This document shows, piece by piece, positions 46,024 through 53,656 of a stretch of 64,000 nucleotides of DNA (its first letter is position 1; every line of letters starts with the position of its first letter). The stretch is from Anaerolineae bacterium. Its GTDB lineage: Bacteria; Chloroflexota; Anaerolineae; Anaerolineales; Anaerolineaceae. The notes beneath the pieces were generated by a model. That model saw only the letters and a list, made by a program, of their open reading frames with translations, was not told where the DNA came from and did not search any database. Location of the stretch: NCBI GenBank assembly GCA_013178295.1, contig JABLWW010000003.1, positions 1 through 64,000 of the forward strand, given 5' to 3'. A program made the position numbers and the translations under genes.

Positions 46024-46032
46024 TGTTATAAT
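46024..46032 (+). promoter_or_regulatory. Extended -10 promoter before the DevC-like permease
   Basis: TGTTATAAT (TGn + TATAAT) lies 35 bases before the ATG at 46068, so the permease and ATPase may also be transcribed apart from the adaptor. Confidence 0.4.
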
Positions 46033-46067
46033 TCTTATGAAATTTTAAGAGAATTTGCGAGGTTCTT

Positions 46068-47225
46068 ATGGCAGTGTTTTTGGCGTTTAAAGAGGTGTGG
46101 CGTAACCGCGGACGATTTTTCCTCTTTAGCCTGGTGATCGCGTTGATTACTTTGCTGGTGCTTTTTATTGCCGCGCTTGCTGAGGGGCTGGCGAATGCAA
46201 ATAAAGAATTTCTGGTTAAGCTGGACGCGCAATTGCTGGTTTTACAAAAAAATGTCGATCTTTCAACTTCAGCAAGCAGACTTGACCGTTCACTGCTGAA
46301 TAATATCCGTCGTATTGAAGGAGTGGAAGATGTTGGTACACTGGGCTTTAGCTCTGCAAAAGTTTTAATAGGCAACAGCAACAAAACCCTAGATGTTGCG
46401 GTCGTCGGGATTGAACCTGGACGACCGGGTTCCCCGCCTATTTTGCAGGGCAGTCCTCTGTTGTCCAATAGTACCCGTGAGGCGGTTATTGATGCAAAAG
46501 TTGCCCAAGAAACCGGGCTGAAGCCGGGAGATGAATTAATGCTCAGGACAATTAAGGGAACAGAGGAGAAAATCTTTACTTTGCGGGTGATTGGGCTTAC
46601 TGACAGCCGTGAGTATCTGTATCAGCCCACGGTGTTTTTGCCGTTTGTTACCTGGGACATTATTCGAGCGCAAGCAGATATGGGTGAGCGTTCAATGATG
46701 ACATTTATTACCAATGTGATTGCGGTGCGTCTGACTGACCCGACACAGGCGGCGTTTGTAGCGCAGCGTATCCTTAAGGACGTAAAAAACGTAGAGGTAA
46801 CAACTATCAAAGCCGCGTATGAGGCTTCGCCGGGTTACTCGGCGCAGCAAAACACTTTGAATACCCAGCGAGGGTTTACGCTCTTGATAGGCATCCTTGT
46901 CATTGGCGGGTTTTTCCAGATTCAAATGTTACAGAAGATACCGCAAATTGGTGTGCTGAAAGCTATTGGTGTATCAAATGCTACTGTGGCGGGCGCAGTG
47001 GTGATGCAAATTGTCCTGGTGACGACTTTTGGGGTTGTTCTGGGCAGTGTGGTCACTTTGCTGGCGGCGCTTGTATTGCCAGCAACTGTGCCAATTGTGT
47101 TCAACGGCACATCTGTTTTGTACGCTATTATCTCGTTGTTATTAATTGGCCCAGCGGGCGGGTTGGTAACAGTGCGCCTGGCTGTGCGTGTGGAACCGCT
47201 GATTGCTCTGGGGTTGTCATCGTAG
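46068..47225 (+). CDS. FtsX-like ABC permease, DevC type
   Basis: The product is 385 aa, the usual DevC length. The N-terminal helix (FFLFSLVIALITLLVLFIAALAEG) is followed by an external domain, then three C-terminal helices (GFTLLIGILVIGGFFQIQMLQKIPQIGVLKAIGVSNATVAGAVVMQIVLV, VTLLAALVLPATVPIVFN). The IGVLKAIG loop is the FtsX signature. It stands between the adaptor and the ATPase, which is the DevB-DevC-DevA order of exporters that move glycolipids or similar compounds. Confidence 0.88.
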   Translation: MAVFLAFKEVWRNRGRFFLFSLVIALITLLVLFIAALAEGLANANKEFLVKLDAQLLVLQKNVDLSTSASRLDRSLLNNIRRIEGVEDVGTLGFSSAKVLIGNSNKTLDVAVVGIEPGRPGSPPILQGSPLLSNSTREAVIDAKVAQETGLKPGDELMLRTIKGTEEKIFTLRVIGLTDSREYLYQPTVFLPFVTWDIIRAQADMGERSMMTFITNVIAVRLTDPTQAAFVAQRILKDVKNVEVTTIKAAYEASPGYSAQQNTLNTQRGFTLLIGILVIGGFFQIQMLQKIPQIGVLKAIGVSNATVAGAVVMQIVLVTTFGVVLGSVVTLLAALVLPATVPIVFNGTSVLYAIISLLLIGPAGGLVTVRLAVRVEPLIALGLSS

Positions 47226-47233
47226 GAGGGAAT

Positions 47234-47953
47234 ATGGAAAACATCATTGTGGCAGAAGCGGTTAGCAAGGTGTATCGCACTGGGAGTATGGTTGTTAAGG
47301 CAGTTGATCAGTTTTCTTTTGATGTCAAGGCGGGGGAGTTTGTAGCCTTGGTTGGTCCGAGCGGATCCGGAAAGACAACCATGCTGGCGATGCTGGCGGC
47401 GCTACTGAGGCCAACTGAAGGGCGTGTATTGATTGATGGCAATGACCTTGGCACAATGAAAGAAAATGAACGGGTGCGTTTTCGGCGTGAGCGGATTGGT
47501 TTCACGTTTCAATCAAATAATTTGGTGCCATATTTGACGGTGCAGGAAAATGTGGAGCTGATGCTGCGGATGAATGGACGTCTGGACAAAGCCGGACGGG
47601 AATGGACAAAGGAGCTTTTGACTCGACTGGGTTTGGGGGAGCGTCTGCGCAACCTCCCGAATCAGCTTTCGGGAGGGCAAAGGCAGCGTGTAGCCATAGC
47701 ACGTTCGCTGATACATAATCCCAGTGTAGTCCTTGCAGATGAGCCAACGGCGAATCTTGACTCGGAACGGGCTTATCAGGTGGTGAAGATTTTTTCAGAT
47801 TTGATCCATGAACAAAACAAAGCGGGTATCATGGTAACGCATGATTTACGCCTGTGCATTTATGTGGATAAGGTCATCCAGATGATGGATGGTAAAATCG
47901 AACGCCTGATGACCGACCGCAGGGAAATTGACGACTTTATCGCATGTGCTTAA
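47234..47953 (+). CDS. ABC exporter ATPase, DevA/LolD type
   Basis: The product is 239 aa. Walker A is GPSGSGKTT, the Q-loop is FTFQSNNLVPYLTVQEN, the signature is LSGGQRQRVAIARSL, Walker B is VVLADEPTANLDS and the H-loop is MVTHDLRL. It follows the DevC-like permease by 8 bases and ends just before a terminator hairpin. Confidence 0.93.
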   Translation: MENIIVAEAVSKVYRTGSMVVKAVDQFSFDVKAGEFVALVGPSGSGKTTMLAMLAALLRPTEGRVLIDGNDLGTMKENERVRFRRERIGFTFQSNNLVPYLTVQENVELMLRMNGRLDKAGREWTKELLTRLGLGERLRNLPNQLSGGQRQRVAIARSLIHNPSVVLADEPTANLDSERAYQVVKIFSDLIHEQNKAGIMVTHDLRLCIYVDKVIQMMDGKIERLMTDRREIDDFIACA

Positions 47954-47960
47954 CTGATAA

Positions 47961-47998
47961 AATTACCCCAAAGGCGCTTTTTTGCCTTTGGGATAATT
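47961..47998. terminator. Bidirectional terminator hairpin between convergent genes
   Basis: CCCAAAGGC (47967-47975) and GCCTTTGGG (47984-47992) pair perfectly; the stem extends through ATTA/TAAT after one mismatch. The loop is GCTTTTTT. The minus strand has TTTTATC after the stem, so it best fits the leftward direction of nothing upstream and also closes the rightward ATPase gene. Confidence 0.7.
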
Positions 47999-48023
47999 GA
48001 TTGGTCTACTACCAGATACTTTT

Positions 48024-48950
48024 TTATCCGCCGAGCGCGTAGGCGGGGAGTATTAGAATCTGTCCGGGGTAGATAATGTATGGCGGGGCAATCTGGTTTA
48101 ACCAAGCGATGTCCACCCAGTTGACACCATAACGCAGCCCAATGATATAAAGGTATTCGCCTGGTTGAACGACATGCGTGCGGCCGCCGCTGGATACTGG
48201 GGCGGTTGACCCGCCATATAACAATATAGGCTGCCCAACGTAGATGATGTAGGGAGGAGGTATTTTGTTGATGGCAGCCAAGTCGAGCCAGTTCAACCCG
48301 TACTTTTGAGCAATCGAACTTAGGGTTTCCCCTGCTTGAACAATATGATAACTGCTGGGTGGCGTGGACGACTGGCTGACGTTACTGACGGCGCTGATAC
48401 AGAGCACCTGACCGGGATAAATCCAATGGGGATTGACAAGGTTGTTGATGATGGCAAGGTACGTCCATGGTACTCCAAAGCGCGCCCCAATCGAAGATAG
48501 TGTATCTCCAGGTAGCACAGTGTACCAGCTACACTGTGGTAGCGGAGGTGGTGATGGCGGGGTATAGTTGGGGATGGTAAGCACCTGCCCAATGAAGATG
48601 TTATACGGGCTGGTGATTCCATTGGCTGCCGCCAGGTCTTCCCAGCGGATGCCAAACCTTTGTGCAATGGTATCCAAAGCGTCGCCTGGCGCGACCACAT
48701 AATAGGCAACCCGTGCAGGCGGGGAAGAAGAGAGATAAAGCACCTGCCCTATATAAATATTATAAGGTGCTTGAATATTGTTGATGGCAGCCAAGTCTTG
48801 CCAGCGCATACCAAATTTCTGTGCGATGGTGTCGAGTGAGTCACCGGGCTGAACGATATAGGTGCCTGTTCCATCGGCTAATACGCTGCCCGCGGTGAAA
48901 CACAGCAGAATAGACAGAGCAACAACGGTAAACAAAAATTTGCGTTTCAT
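48024..48950 (-). CDS. Secreted protein with five LysM domains
   Basis: The product is 308 aa. A signal peptide (residues 1-25, FTVVALSILLCFTAGSVLA) precedes five LysM units of about 45 residues, each opening like YIVQPGDSLDTIAQKFGMRW and ending like YNIYIGQVLYL. Short Ser/Pro-rich linkers separate them. LysM binds the glycan of peptidoglycan. With no catalytic domain it may act as a wall-binding scaffold or coat. It has its own promoter upstream (48998-49026) and lies apart from the efflux operon. Confidence 0.93.
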   Translation of the reverse strand: MKRKFLFTVVALSILLCFTAGSVLADGTGTYIVQPGDSLDTIAQKFGMRWQDLAAINNIQAPYNIYIGQVLYLSSSPPARVAYYVVAPGDALDTIAQRFGIRWEDLAAANGITSPYNIFIGQVLTIPNYTPPSPPPLPQCSWYTVLPGDTLSSIGARFGVPWTYLAIINNLVNPHWIYPGQVLCISAVSNVSQSSTPPSSYHIVQAGETLSSIAQKYGLNWLDLAAINKIPPPYIIYVGQPILLYGGSTAPVSSGGRTHVVQPGEYLYIIGLRYGVNWVDIAWLNQIAPPYIIYPGQILILPAYALGG

Positions 48951-48997
48951 GCTTTGCTTGATCTCCTTCCCATGATGTGTATGCGTGGAATATATTC

Positions 48998-49026
48998 AGT
49001 ATATATAAAAAAGATATTAAATGCAA
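48998..49026 (-). promoter_or_regulatory. Promoter of the LysM gene
   Basis: The minus strand reads TTGCAT (49026-49021), a 17-nt spacer and TATACT (49003-48998). The leader of about 40 nt ends with GGGAAGGAG about 12 bases before the ATG at 48950. Confidence 0.45.
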
Positions 49027-49076
49027 TCATATTCTGCAAAAAGGGCGCAGAGTGAGGAGAATGGTTTGTGGAAATG

Positions 49077-50006
49077 TCAGTTATTGCCTGCCAGAGTCAG
49101 AAAAACATCTTCCAGGCTTGGCTCAGCCTCTTCTATTTGCACACATTTGCTGTTGCCCTGTTCGATGATGTGCTCTAAGGACTTTTTGTCCATATCTTTG
49201 GCGGTGATAACGCTGAGGTGATCGCTTGCCAGTCTGACCAGTAAGATATTTGGGTGTTTTTCTAATCGGGTGAGGGTTGGGAGCAGAGGGGTTGCATGGA
49301 TGTCCCATATTGTTGTGGACGCCATGCTCTTTTTCAATCCTTGAGGGGTGTCCAACGCCAGCAGCCTACCGCTCTGCATAATGCCAACGCGGGTGCAATA
49401 TTCCGCTTCGTCCATATAATGTGTGGTTACCAGTGCAGTAACGCCTTGTTCTACCTGTTGGTAGATGAGATCCCAGAAAGCGCGCCTGGCGGCAGGGTCA
49501 ACACCCCCAGTTGGTTCATCCAGGAACAATAGGGGTGGTTGATGGATAATTGATGTTGCCAGCGCCAACCTTTGCCGCCAGCCTGTGGAAAGATTTTGCA
49601 CCAGTGACCTTTTTACCTCTGTCAGCCCGATTTCTTCTAAAACGGCGTTGATTCTCTGACGATTGACAATACCATATACGCCCGCGTAAAAAGCAAGGTT
49701 TTCCTCCACCGTCATGTCGTGATACAGGGAGAATTTCTGTGACATATATCCCACTTGCTGGCGGACGGGTTCGGGGTTTTGCTGAACATTTATCCCTAAG
49801 ACCTCTATGCTGCCTGCGCTGGGTGTCAAAAGTCCCAACAACATGCGAATGGTGGTGGTTTTTCCAGAGCCATTTGGTCCAAGATAGCCCAATATTTCTC
49901 CCTTTTGTACAGAGAATGACACCGAATTGACAGCAGTGAAATCGCCAAAACGTTTGGTCAGGTTTTCGGCTTTGATAACAATTTCCATGGCGGTTTCGAA
50001 TGACAT
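49077..50006 (-). CDS. ABC-2 type exporter ATPase (second of two)
   Basis: The product is 309 aa. Walker A is GPNGSGKTT, the Q-loop is QVGYMSQKFSLYHDM, the signature is LSTGWRQRLALATSI, Walker B is LLFLDEPTGGVDP and the H-loop is VTTHYMDEAE. A C-terminal domain follows. It corresponds to the second half of the two-domain YbhF ATPase. The ATG at 50006 begins one base after the stop of the first ATPase gene; an ATG at 49988 is an alternative. It ends the leftward operon started by tetR. Confidence 0.9.
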   Translation of the reverse strand: MSFETAMEIVIKAENLTKRFGDFTAVNSVSFSVQKGEILGYLGPNGSGKTTTIRMLLGLLTPSAGSIEVLGINVQQNPEPVRQQVGYMSQKFSLYHDMTVEENLAFYAGVYGIVNRQRINAVLEEIGLTEVKRSLVQNLSTGWRQRLALATSIIHQPPLLFLDEPTGGVDPAARRAFWDLIYQQVEQGVTALVTTHYMDEAEYCTRVGIMQSGRLLALDTPQGLKKSMASTTIWDIHATPLLPTLTRLEKHPNILLVRLASDHLSVITAKDMDKKSLEHIIEQGNSKCVQIEEAEPSLEDVFLTLAGNN

Positions 50007-50007
50007 G

Positions 50008-50934
50008 CTATTTCTCAACCAGTGCGATGAAAACATCTTCGAGTTGAGGGTCTATTGGCTTCAGATGATCAACGATTGCACCCGCGCTGCGAATTTCACT
50101 CTTTAATCTGCCAAGCGTTTTTGCCTGTCCTCTTTTGATGCGCAGGTGCAACCGTCCGCCAAACATTTGCACATTTTCGACGGCAGCGTGTTTTGCGGCA
50201 ATTTGGCGCAATAGCTGGAGCGGGCGTCCTTGCAGTTCGTAGATTTGTTGTGTCAATTTTGCGCACAGGTCTCTGGGTTTGCCTTCGAGAAAAATTTTGC
50301 CCTGCCGCATAAAACCAAGACGCATACAACGTGAAGCCTCGTCCATATAAGGAGTGCTGATAAGAACAGTGACATTTTCCTGTGCCACAACCCGAATGAT
50401 CAGTTGCCAGAAACCCTGACGCGTTACAGGATCTACCCCAGTGGTTGGTTCGTCCAGCAGGAGGATACGCGGGCGATGTACCAGGGCGGATGCCAGACCA
50501 AGTTTCTGTTTCATGCCCCCCGAAAGTTGTCCTGCCCGACGCCCGGCGAACTCTTCCAGACCGACAAATTCCAGGATTTCTTTGCCCCGCTGCACCCACT
50601 CCTTTGATGGCAGACCGCGCACCTCGGCAAAAAATTGCAGATTTTCCCATACGGTCAGTTCTTCATACATAGCAAAGCGCTGGGCAAGGTAACCAATTTG
50701 CTGACGAGCGTGCTCAGCCTGATTCGTGATATCGTAGCCCGCAATAGTAGCTTTCCCGTTATCCATGTGGAGCGCTCCGCAAAGCAGGCGCATTAATGTG
50801 GTTTTGCCAGCCCCATCGGGCCCTACGAGCCCGTAGATCTCCCCGCTATGGATGGAGAGATTGACATTGTCAACCGCGCGGGTTTTCCCAAAGGATTTGG
50901 ATAAGTTCTCGGTTTGGATGACTAATTCGAGCAT
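50008..50934 (-). CDS. ABC-2 type exporter ATPase (first of two)
   Basis: The product is 308 aa. Walker A is GPDGAGKTT (Asp in place of the usual Asn), the Q-loop is QIGYLAQRFAMYEEL, the signature is LSGGMKQKLGLASAL, Walker B is LLLDEPTTGVDP, and the switch region is ISTPYMDEAS, where the usual His of the H-loop is replaced by Pro or Tyr. The missing switch histidine suggests that this subunit hydrolyses ATP poorly and that its partner, which keeps it, does the work. It lies between the adaptor gene (10 bp) and the second ATPase. Confidence 0.9.
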   Translation of the reverse strand: MLELVIQTENLSKSFGKTRAVDNVNLSIHSGEIYGLVGPDGAGKTTLMRLLCGALHMDNGKATIAGYDITNQAEHARQQIGYLAQRFAMYEELTVWENLQFFAEVRGLPSKEWVQRGKEILEFVGLEEFAGRRAGQLSGGMKQKLGLASALVHRPRILLLDEPTTGVDPVTRQGFWQLIIRVVAQENVTVLISTPYMDEASRCMRLGFMRQGKIFLEGKPRDLCAKLTQQIYELQGRPLQLLRQIAAKHAAVENVQMFGGRLHLRIKRGQAKTLGRLKSEIRSAGAIVDHLKPIDPQLEDVFIALVEK

Positions 50935-50944
50935 AGACAGTTTT

Positions 50945-51631
50945 TTAGTGGTTGGGTTGAAACGTAACGTCTGCTGGCATTCCTGGCTTGAGTTTTCTAT
51001 TTGATGGATCTAGATCAAGACGGATCGCAAACACTGTTGACTTTCTGCTATCCACTGTTTGCACGTTGCGCGGGGTAAATTCTGCACGATTGGCAATGTA
51101 GCTGACTTTGCCCAGGAAAGTTTCTCCGGGGAATGAATCGACCCGCACGTTGCAGATTTGTCCCAACATGATCTTTCCGTAACGGTCTTCAGGAACATAG
51201 ACGGTCAGGGTCAATTGATCCAGATTAGCAACGGTGAGCAGTGTGCCGCCTGGCATAACAATTTCGCCTGGTTCTGCAATACGTTCAAGTACCACGCCGT
51301 CAATTGGTGAACGCACTCGTTCCCCGCGCACAACAGCCACGATTTGACCACTTGAAACGCTGTCTCCTTCCTGTACCTCAATAATGTCTATACGGCCTCC
51401 CTTTTCGCTTCCCAGGTGGTACTCTGTGGCTTCGATCGTGCCGGAATAGGTGAAAGCGGCATTACCCTGCAGCAGAGAGCGCAGTGCAAAAGTGCCTGCT
51501 ATGATGAGTGCTATCAAGGCGAGAAGAATGAGTGGGACAAAGACCTTTGACTGTCTCACGTCGGACAGCCCCAGTTTGTTACCAATCCTAGAATTTATTA
51601 TAAAAGCGGGAAGGTGTGGTTTAGGACTCAC
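50945..51631 (-). CDS. HlyD/YbhG-type efflux adaptor, compact form
   Basis: The product is 228 aa from a GTG with AGGAGG 9 bases upstream. An N-terminal membrane helix (FVPLILLALIALIIAGTFAL) is followed by a split lipoyl domain (IDIIEVQEGDSVSSGQIVAVVRG directly joined to RVRSPIDGVVLERIAEPGEIVMPG) and a beta-barrel. Unlike YbhG it has no coiled-coil hairpin between the lipoyl halves. That fits a single-membrane cell, where no bridge to an outer-membrane pore is needed. Confidence 0.85.
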   Translation of the reverse strand: MSPKPHLPAFIINSRIGNKLGLSDVRQSKVFVPLILLALIALIIAGTFALRSLLQGNAAFTYSGTIEATEYHLGSEKGGRIDIIEVQEGDSVSSGQIVAVVRGERVRSPIDGVVLERIAEPGEIVMPGGTLLTVANLDQLTLTVYVPEDRYGKIMLGQICNVRVDSFPGETFLGKVSYIANRAEFTPRNVQTVDSRKSTVFAIRLDLDPSNRKLKPGMPADVTFQPNH

Positions 51632-51660
51632 TGCTGTGAACCTCCTTGTTGTTCACAAGA

Positions 51661-52791
51661 TTAATCAAGACTTTTGCGGAAACGGAGTGAGGCGGCACTC
51701 ATAACCGCAATGGCAAAGATGAGAAGGGCTATCACCTCACCCCATAGTGAACTGAGACCTACCCCTTTTAGGATAATGCCGCGCGAGATAATGAGAAAGT
51801 AACGCAGTGGGATGGCGTAACTGATCAGACGCAGCCAGGTCGGCATTGCTGCCAGTGGAAAGAAGAAACCGGAGAGGAATATAGTTGGCAGGATGGTGAA
51901 CATGGTGGTCAGCATAGCTTCTTGCTGGGTATTGGCAATGGTGGATATCAGCAACCCAATTCCAAGTGTAGTGATCAAGAAAAGCCCAGACAGAACGAGA
52001 AGCAAGATCAGGTTGCCGTTGATAGGCACTCTAAACAATAGCACTCCGGCGGCGAGCACTTCCAGGGTATCCAGGAAAGAAATCAGGACGTATGGCGTTA
52101 GTTTTCCTACCACCAGTTCCCAGGGCTTTAGGGGTGTAACAATAAGCTGTTCGATGGTGCCTCGCTCGCGTTCACGCACGATTGAGGTGGCGGTCAACAT
52201 AGTGGCTAAAAATTGCAATATCTGCCCAATCAATGCCGGGATCATATAATAGGCGCTCACCAAGCCAGGGTTGTAGAGCACTTGTGTCCTCACATCAATT
52301 GGCAAGAGCATCATGTTGCTCAAACCTTGCTTTTTCACTCGTTCGCTGGTTATTTGGGTAGCGTGTGCTTGCCCGATGAGGACGGCAGCTGCCAGGGCGG
52401 TGCTGGCAACAGTGGGGTCTGACCCATCCAGGATAAAAGCCACCTGCGCCGTTTTTCCTGCTGCAATGGTTTTTCCATACCCGGGGGGAATGATGATACC
52501 GGCGCGCGCAGTATTATTATCAATCCTTGCGCGCAGTTCTTTTTCGGAAAACACAACACCGGAGAGTTTGAAGTAGTCGGCATTGAGGTATGCCTGGATC
52601 AACCTGCGGGAAGAGGGGGATTGATCCTGATCCATGACGACCAGACCGATGTTACGCACGTCGTTGGTTGCTGCGTATCCCAACAGAAAGAGCATCATGA
52701 CGGGCATGATAAAGGTCAGTGCCAGTGTGCGTGGATCGCGTATGATCTGGATGAATTCTTTACGTATGAGGCTGATTAGTCGGTTGTACAT
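51661..52791 (-). CDS. ABC-2 type efflux permease (YbhR/YhhJ type)
   Basis: The product is 376 aa. The N-terminus (LISLIRKEFIQIIRDPRTLALTFIMPVMMLFLLGYA) is characteristic of YbhR/YbhS/YhhJ permeases. A large external loop (SPSSRRLIQAYLNADYF, IIIPPGYGK) is followed by five membrane helices and the conserved cytoplasmic ERERGTIEQLIVTPLKPWELVVGK. It is the only permease in the operon, while E. coli YbhFSR has two; a homodimer is the likely arrangement. It lies four bases after tetR. Confidence 0.92.
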   Translation of the reverse strand: MYNRLISLIRKEFIQIIRDPRTLALTFIMPVMMLFLLGYAATNDVRNIGLVVMDQDQSPSSRRLIQAYLNADYFKLSGVVFSEKELRARIDNNTARAGIIIPPGYGKTIAAGKTAQVAFILDGSDPTVASTALAAAVLIGQAHATQITSERVKKQGLSNMMLLPIDVRTQVLYNPGLVSAYYMIPALIGQILQFLATMLTATSIVRERERGTIEQLIVTPLKPWELVVGKLTPYVLISFLDTLEVLAAGVLLFRVPINGNLILLLVLSGLFLITTLGIGLLISTIANTQQEAMLTTMFTILPTIFLSGFFFPLAAMPTWLRLISYAIPLRYFLIISRGIILKGVGLSSLWGEVIALLIFAIAVMSAASLRFRKSLD

Positions 52792-52795
52792 GGCT

Positions 52796-53407
52796 TTATT
52801 CTGTTACAAGGATGCCATGAAGGTAGATATCCACAAAGTAATCAAAGGCATTGCGCTCTAGCGCTGCCAGAGTTTCTGGGGCGGAACGGATCACCACTCC
52901 AGTAACGAAATAGGAAAAAAACAAACTAAAGAAAGATCGGATGAGAATAAAAGGGGGGATGGGACGGAGCCTGGAATTATCCACTTGGCTTATCCGCTGG
53001 TAGACATCAATGAACTGGTGAAGGTTCTTCTCCAAAATGGAGCGGGTATATTTATTTTGAAATTCTACGAAGTCAATGAACACGAGATTCAAGAACTCTG
53101 GAGAGTTGTTGAGGATTTCGACCATACGGCTGGCAAGGTTGCGCACAAATACTTCAACGGTATCGCCGCTTGTTTGCTGAATGGCAGGGATAAGTTGTTG
53201 GTAAGGGTGATATGTGTAGAAAATGGCTTCAAAAAGGTTTTCTTTGGTATCAAAGTGGTTGTAAATGCTTCCCAGGGCAATTTTGGCTTCTCTGGCAATT
53301 TGCCGCATGGAGGTGCCGTGATAACCCTGTCGAATGAACAGGGCATACGCTGTTGTTATGATTTGTTGGCGGGTCTTTTCTGTTTTGGTTACAGGATTTG
53401 GGCTCAT
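52796..53407 (-). CDS. TetR/AcrR family transcriptional regulator
   Basis: The product is 203 aa. The N-terminal helix-turn-helix is at residues ~12-58 (ITTAYALFIRQGYHGTSMRQIAREAKIALGSIYNHFDTKENLF). The C-terminal ligand-binding part is helical. It heads the efflux operon. It should bind the 14-bp palindrome at 53440-53453, which covers its own transcription start, and so repress itself and the exporter until a ligand binds. Its position and the order that follows match the CecR-YbhGFSR scheme. Confidence 0.93.
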   Translation of the reverse strand: MSPNPVTKTEKTRQQIITTAYALFIRQGYHGTSMRQIAREAKIALGSIYNHFDTKENLFEAIFYTYHPYQQLIPAIQQTSGDTVEVFVRNLASRMVEILNNSPEFLNLVFIDFVEFQNKYTRSILEKNLHQFIDVYQRISQVDNSRLRPIPPFILIRSFFSLFFSYFVTGVVIRSAPETLAALERNAFDYFVDIYLHGILVTE

Positions 53408-53439
53408 GTTCTCTTAGTGGCAAAGTCGTCGAAAATAAA

Positions 53440-53453
53440 AACGAACGTTCGTT
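53440..53453. promoter_or_regulatory. TetR-type operator
   Basis: AACGAACGTTCGTT is a 14-bp perfect palindrome of the usual TetR-family GAACGTTC type. It lies just downstream of the -10 box and over the predicted start point of the tetR operon. Confidence 0.75.
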
Positions 53454-53461
53454 CATTATCT

Positions 53462-53490
53462 ATATTACATAATTACGGCCTTGTTGTCAA
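53462..53490 (-). promoter_or_regulatory. Promoter of the tetR-efflux operon
   Basis: The minus strand has a perfect TTGACA (53490-53485), a 17-nt spacer and TAATAT (53467-53462). The start point near 53455 lies at the edge of the operator. The -35 is formed from the edge of the RHS remnant. Confidence 0.65.
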
Positions 53491-53631
53491 GCGCTGGACG
53501 ACCATCTGGATTCGACCAGCGTCACAGCCAATGAGGATAGCGCGTGGAACGCAGAGAGCACATTCACAGCCTATGGTGAGGTGCGCTGGAAGAACGGGCT
53601 GATGCCAAGCAGCTGTCGCCACACTACATAG
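53485..53631 (+). pseudogene. Remnant of an RHS-repeat protein gene
   Basis: One frame on the plus strand reads LDDHLDSTSVTANEDSAWNA and then ESTFTAYGEVRWKNGLMPSS before a TAG at 53629. This resembles the RHS core (DHLGSTSVT...YGEVRW..G.LPT). The DHLG glycine has become Asp and the expected YTFTGQ continuation is lost. There is no start codon or upstream coding sequence; it is cut off at the tetR promoter. It is a decayed scrap of a large RHS/YD-repeat gene. It is too short to rule out chance entirely, but the spacing of conserved residues is right. Confidence 0.6.
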
Positions 53632-53656
53632 GAGGATGCTTGCTGTCAGCGCTGTT

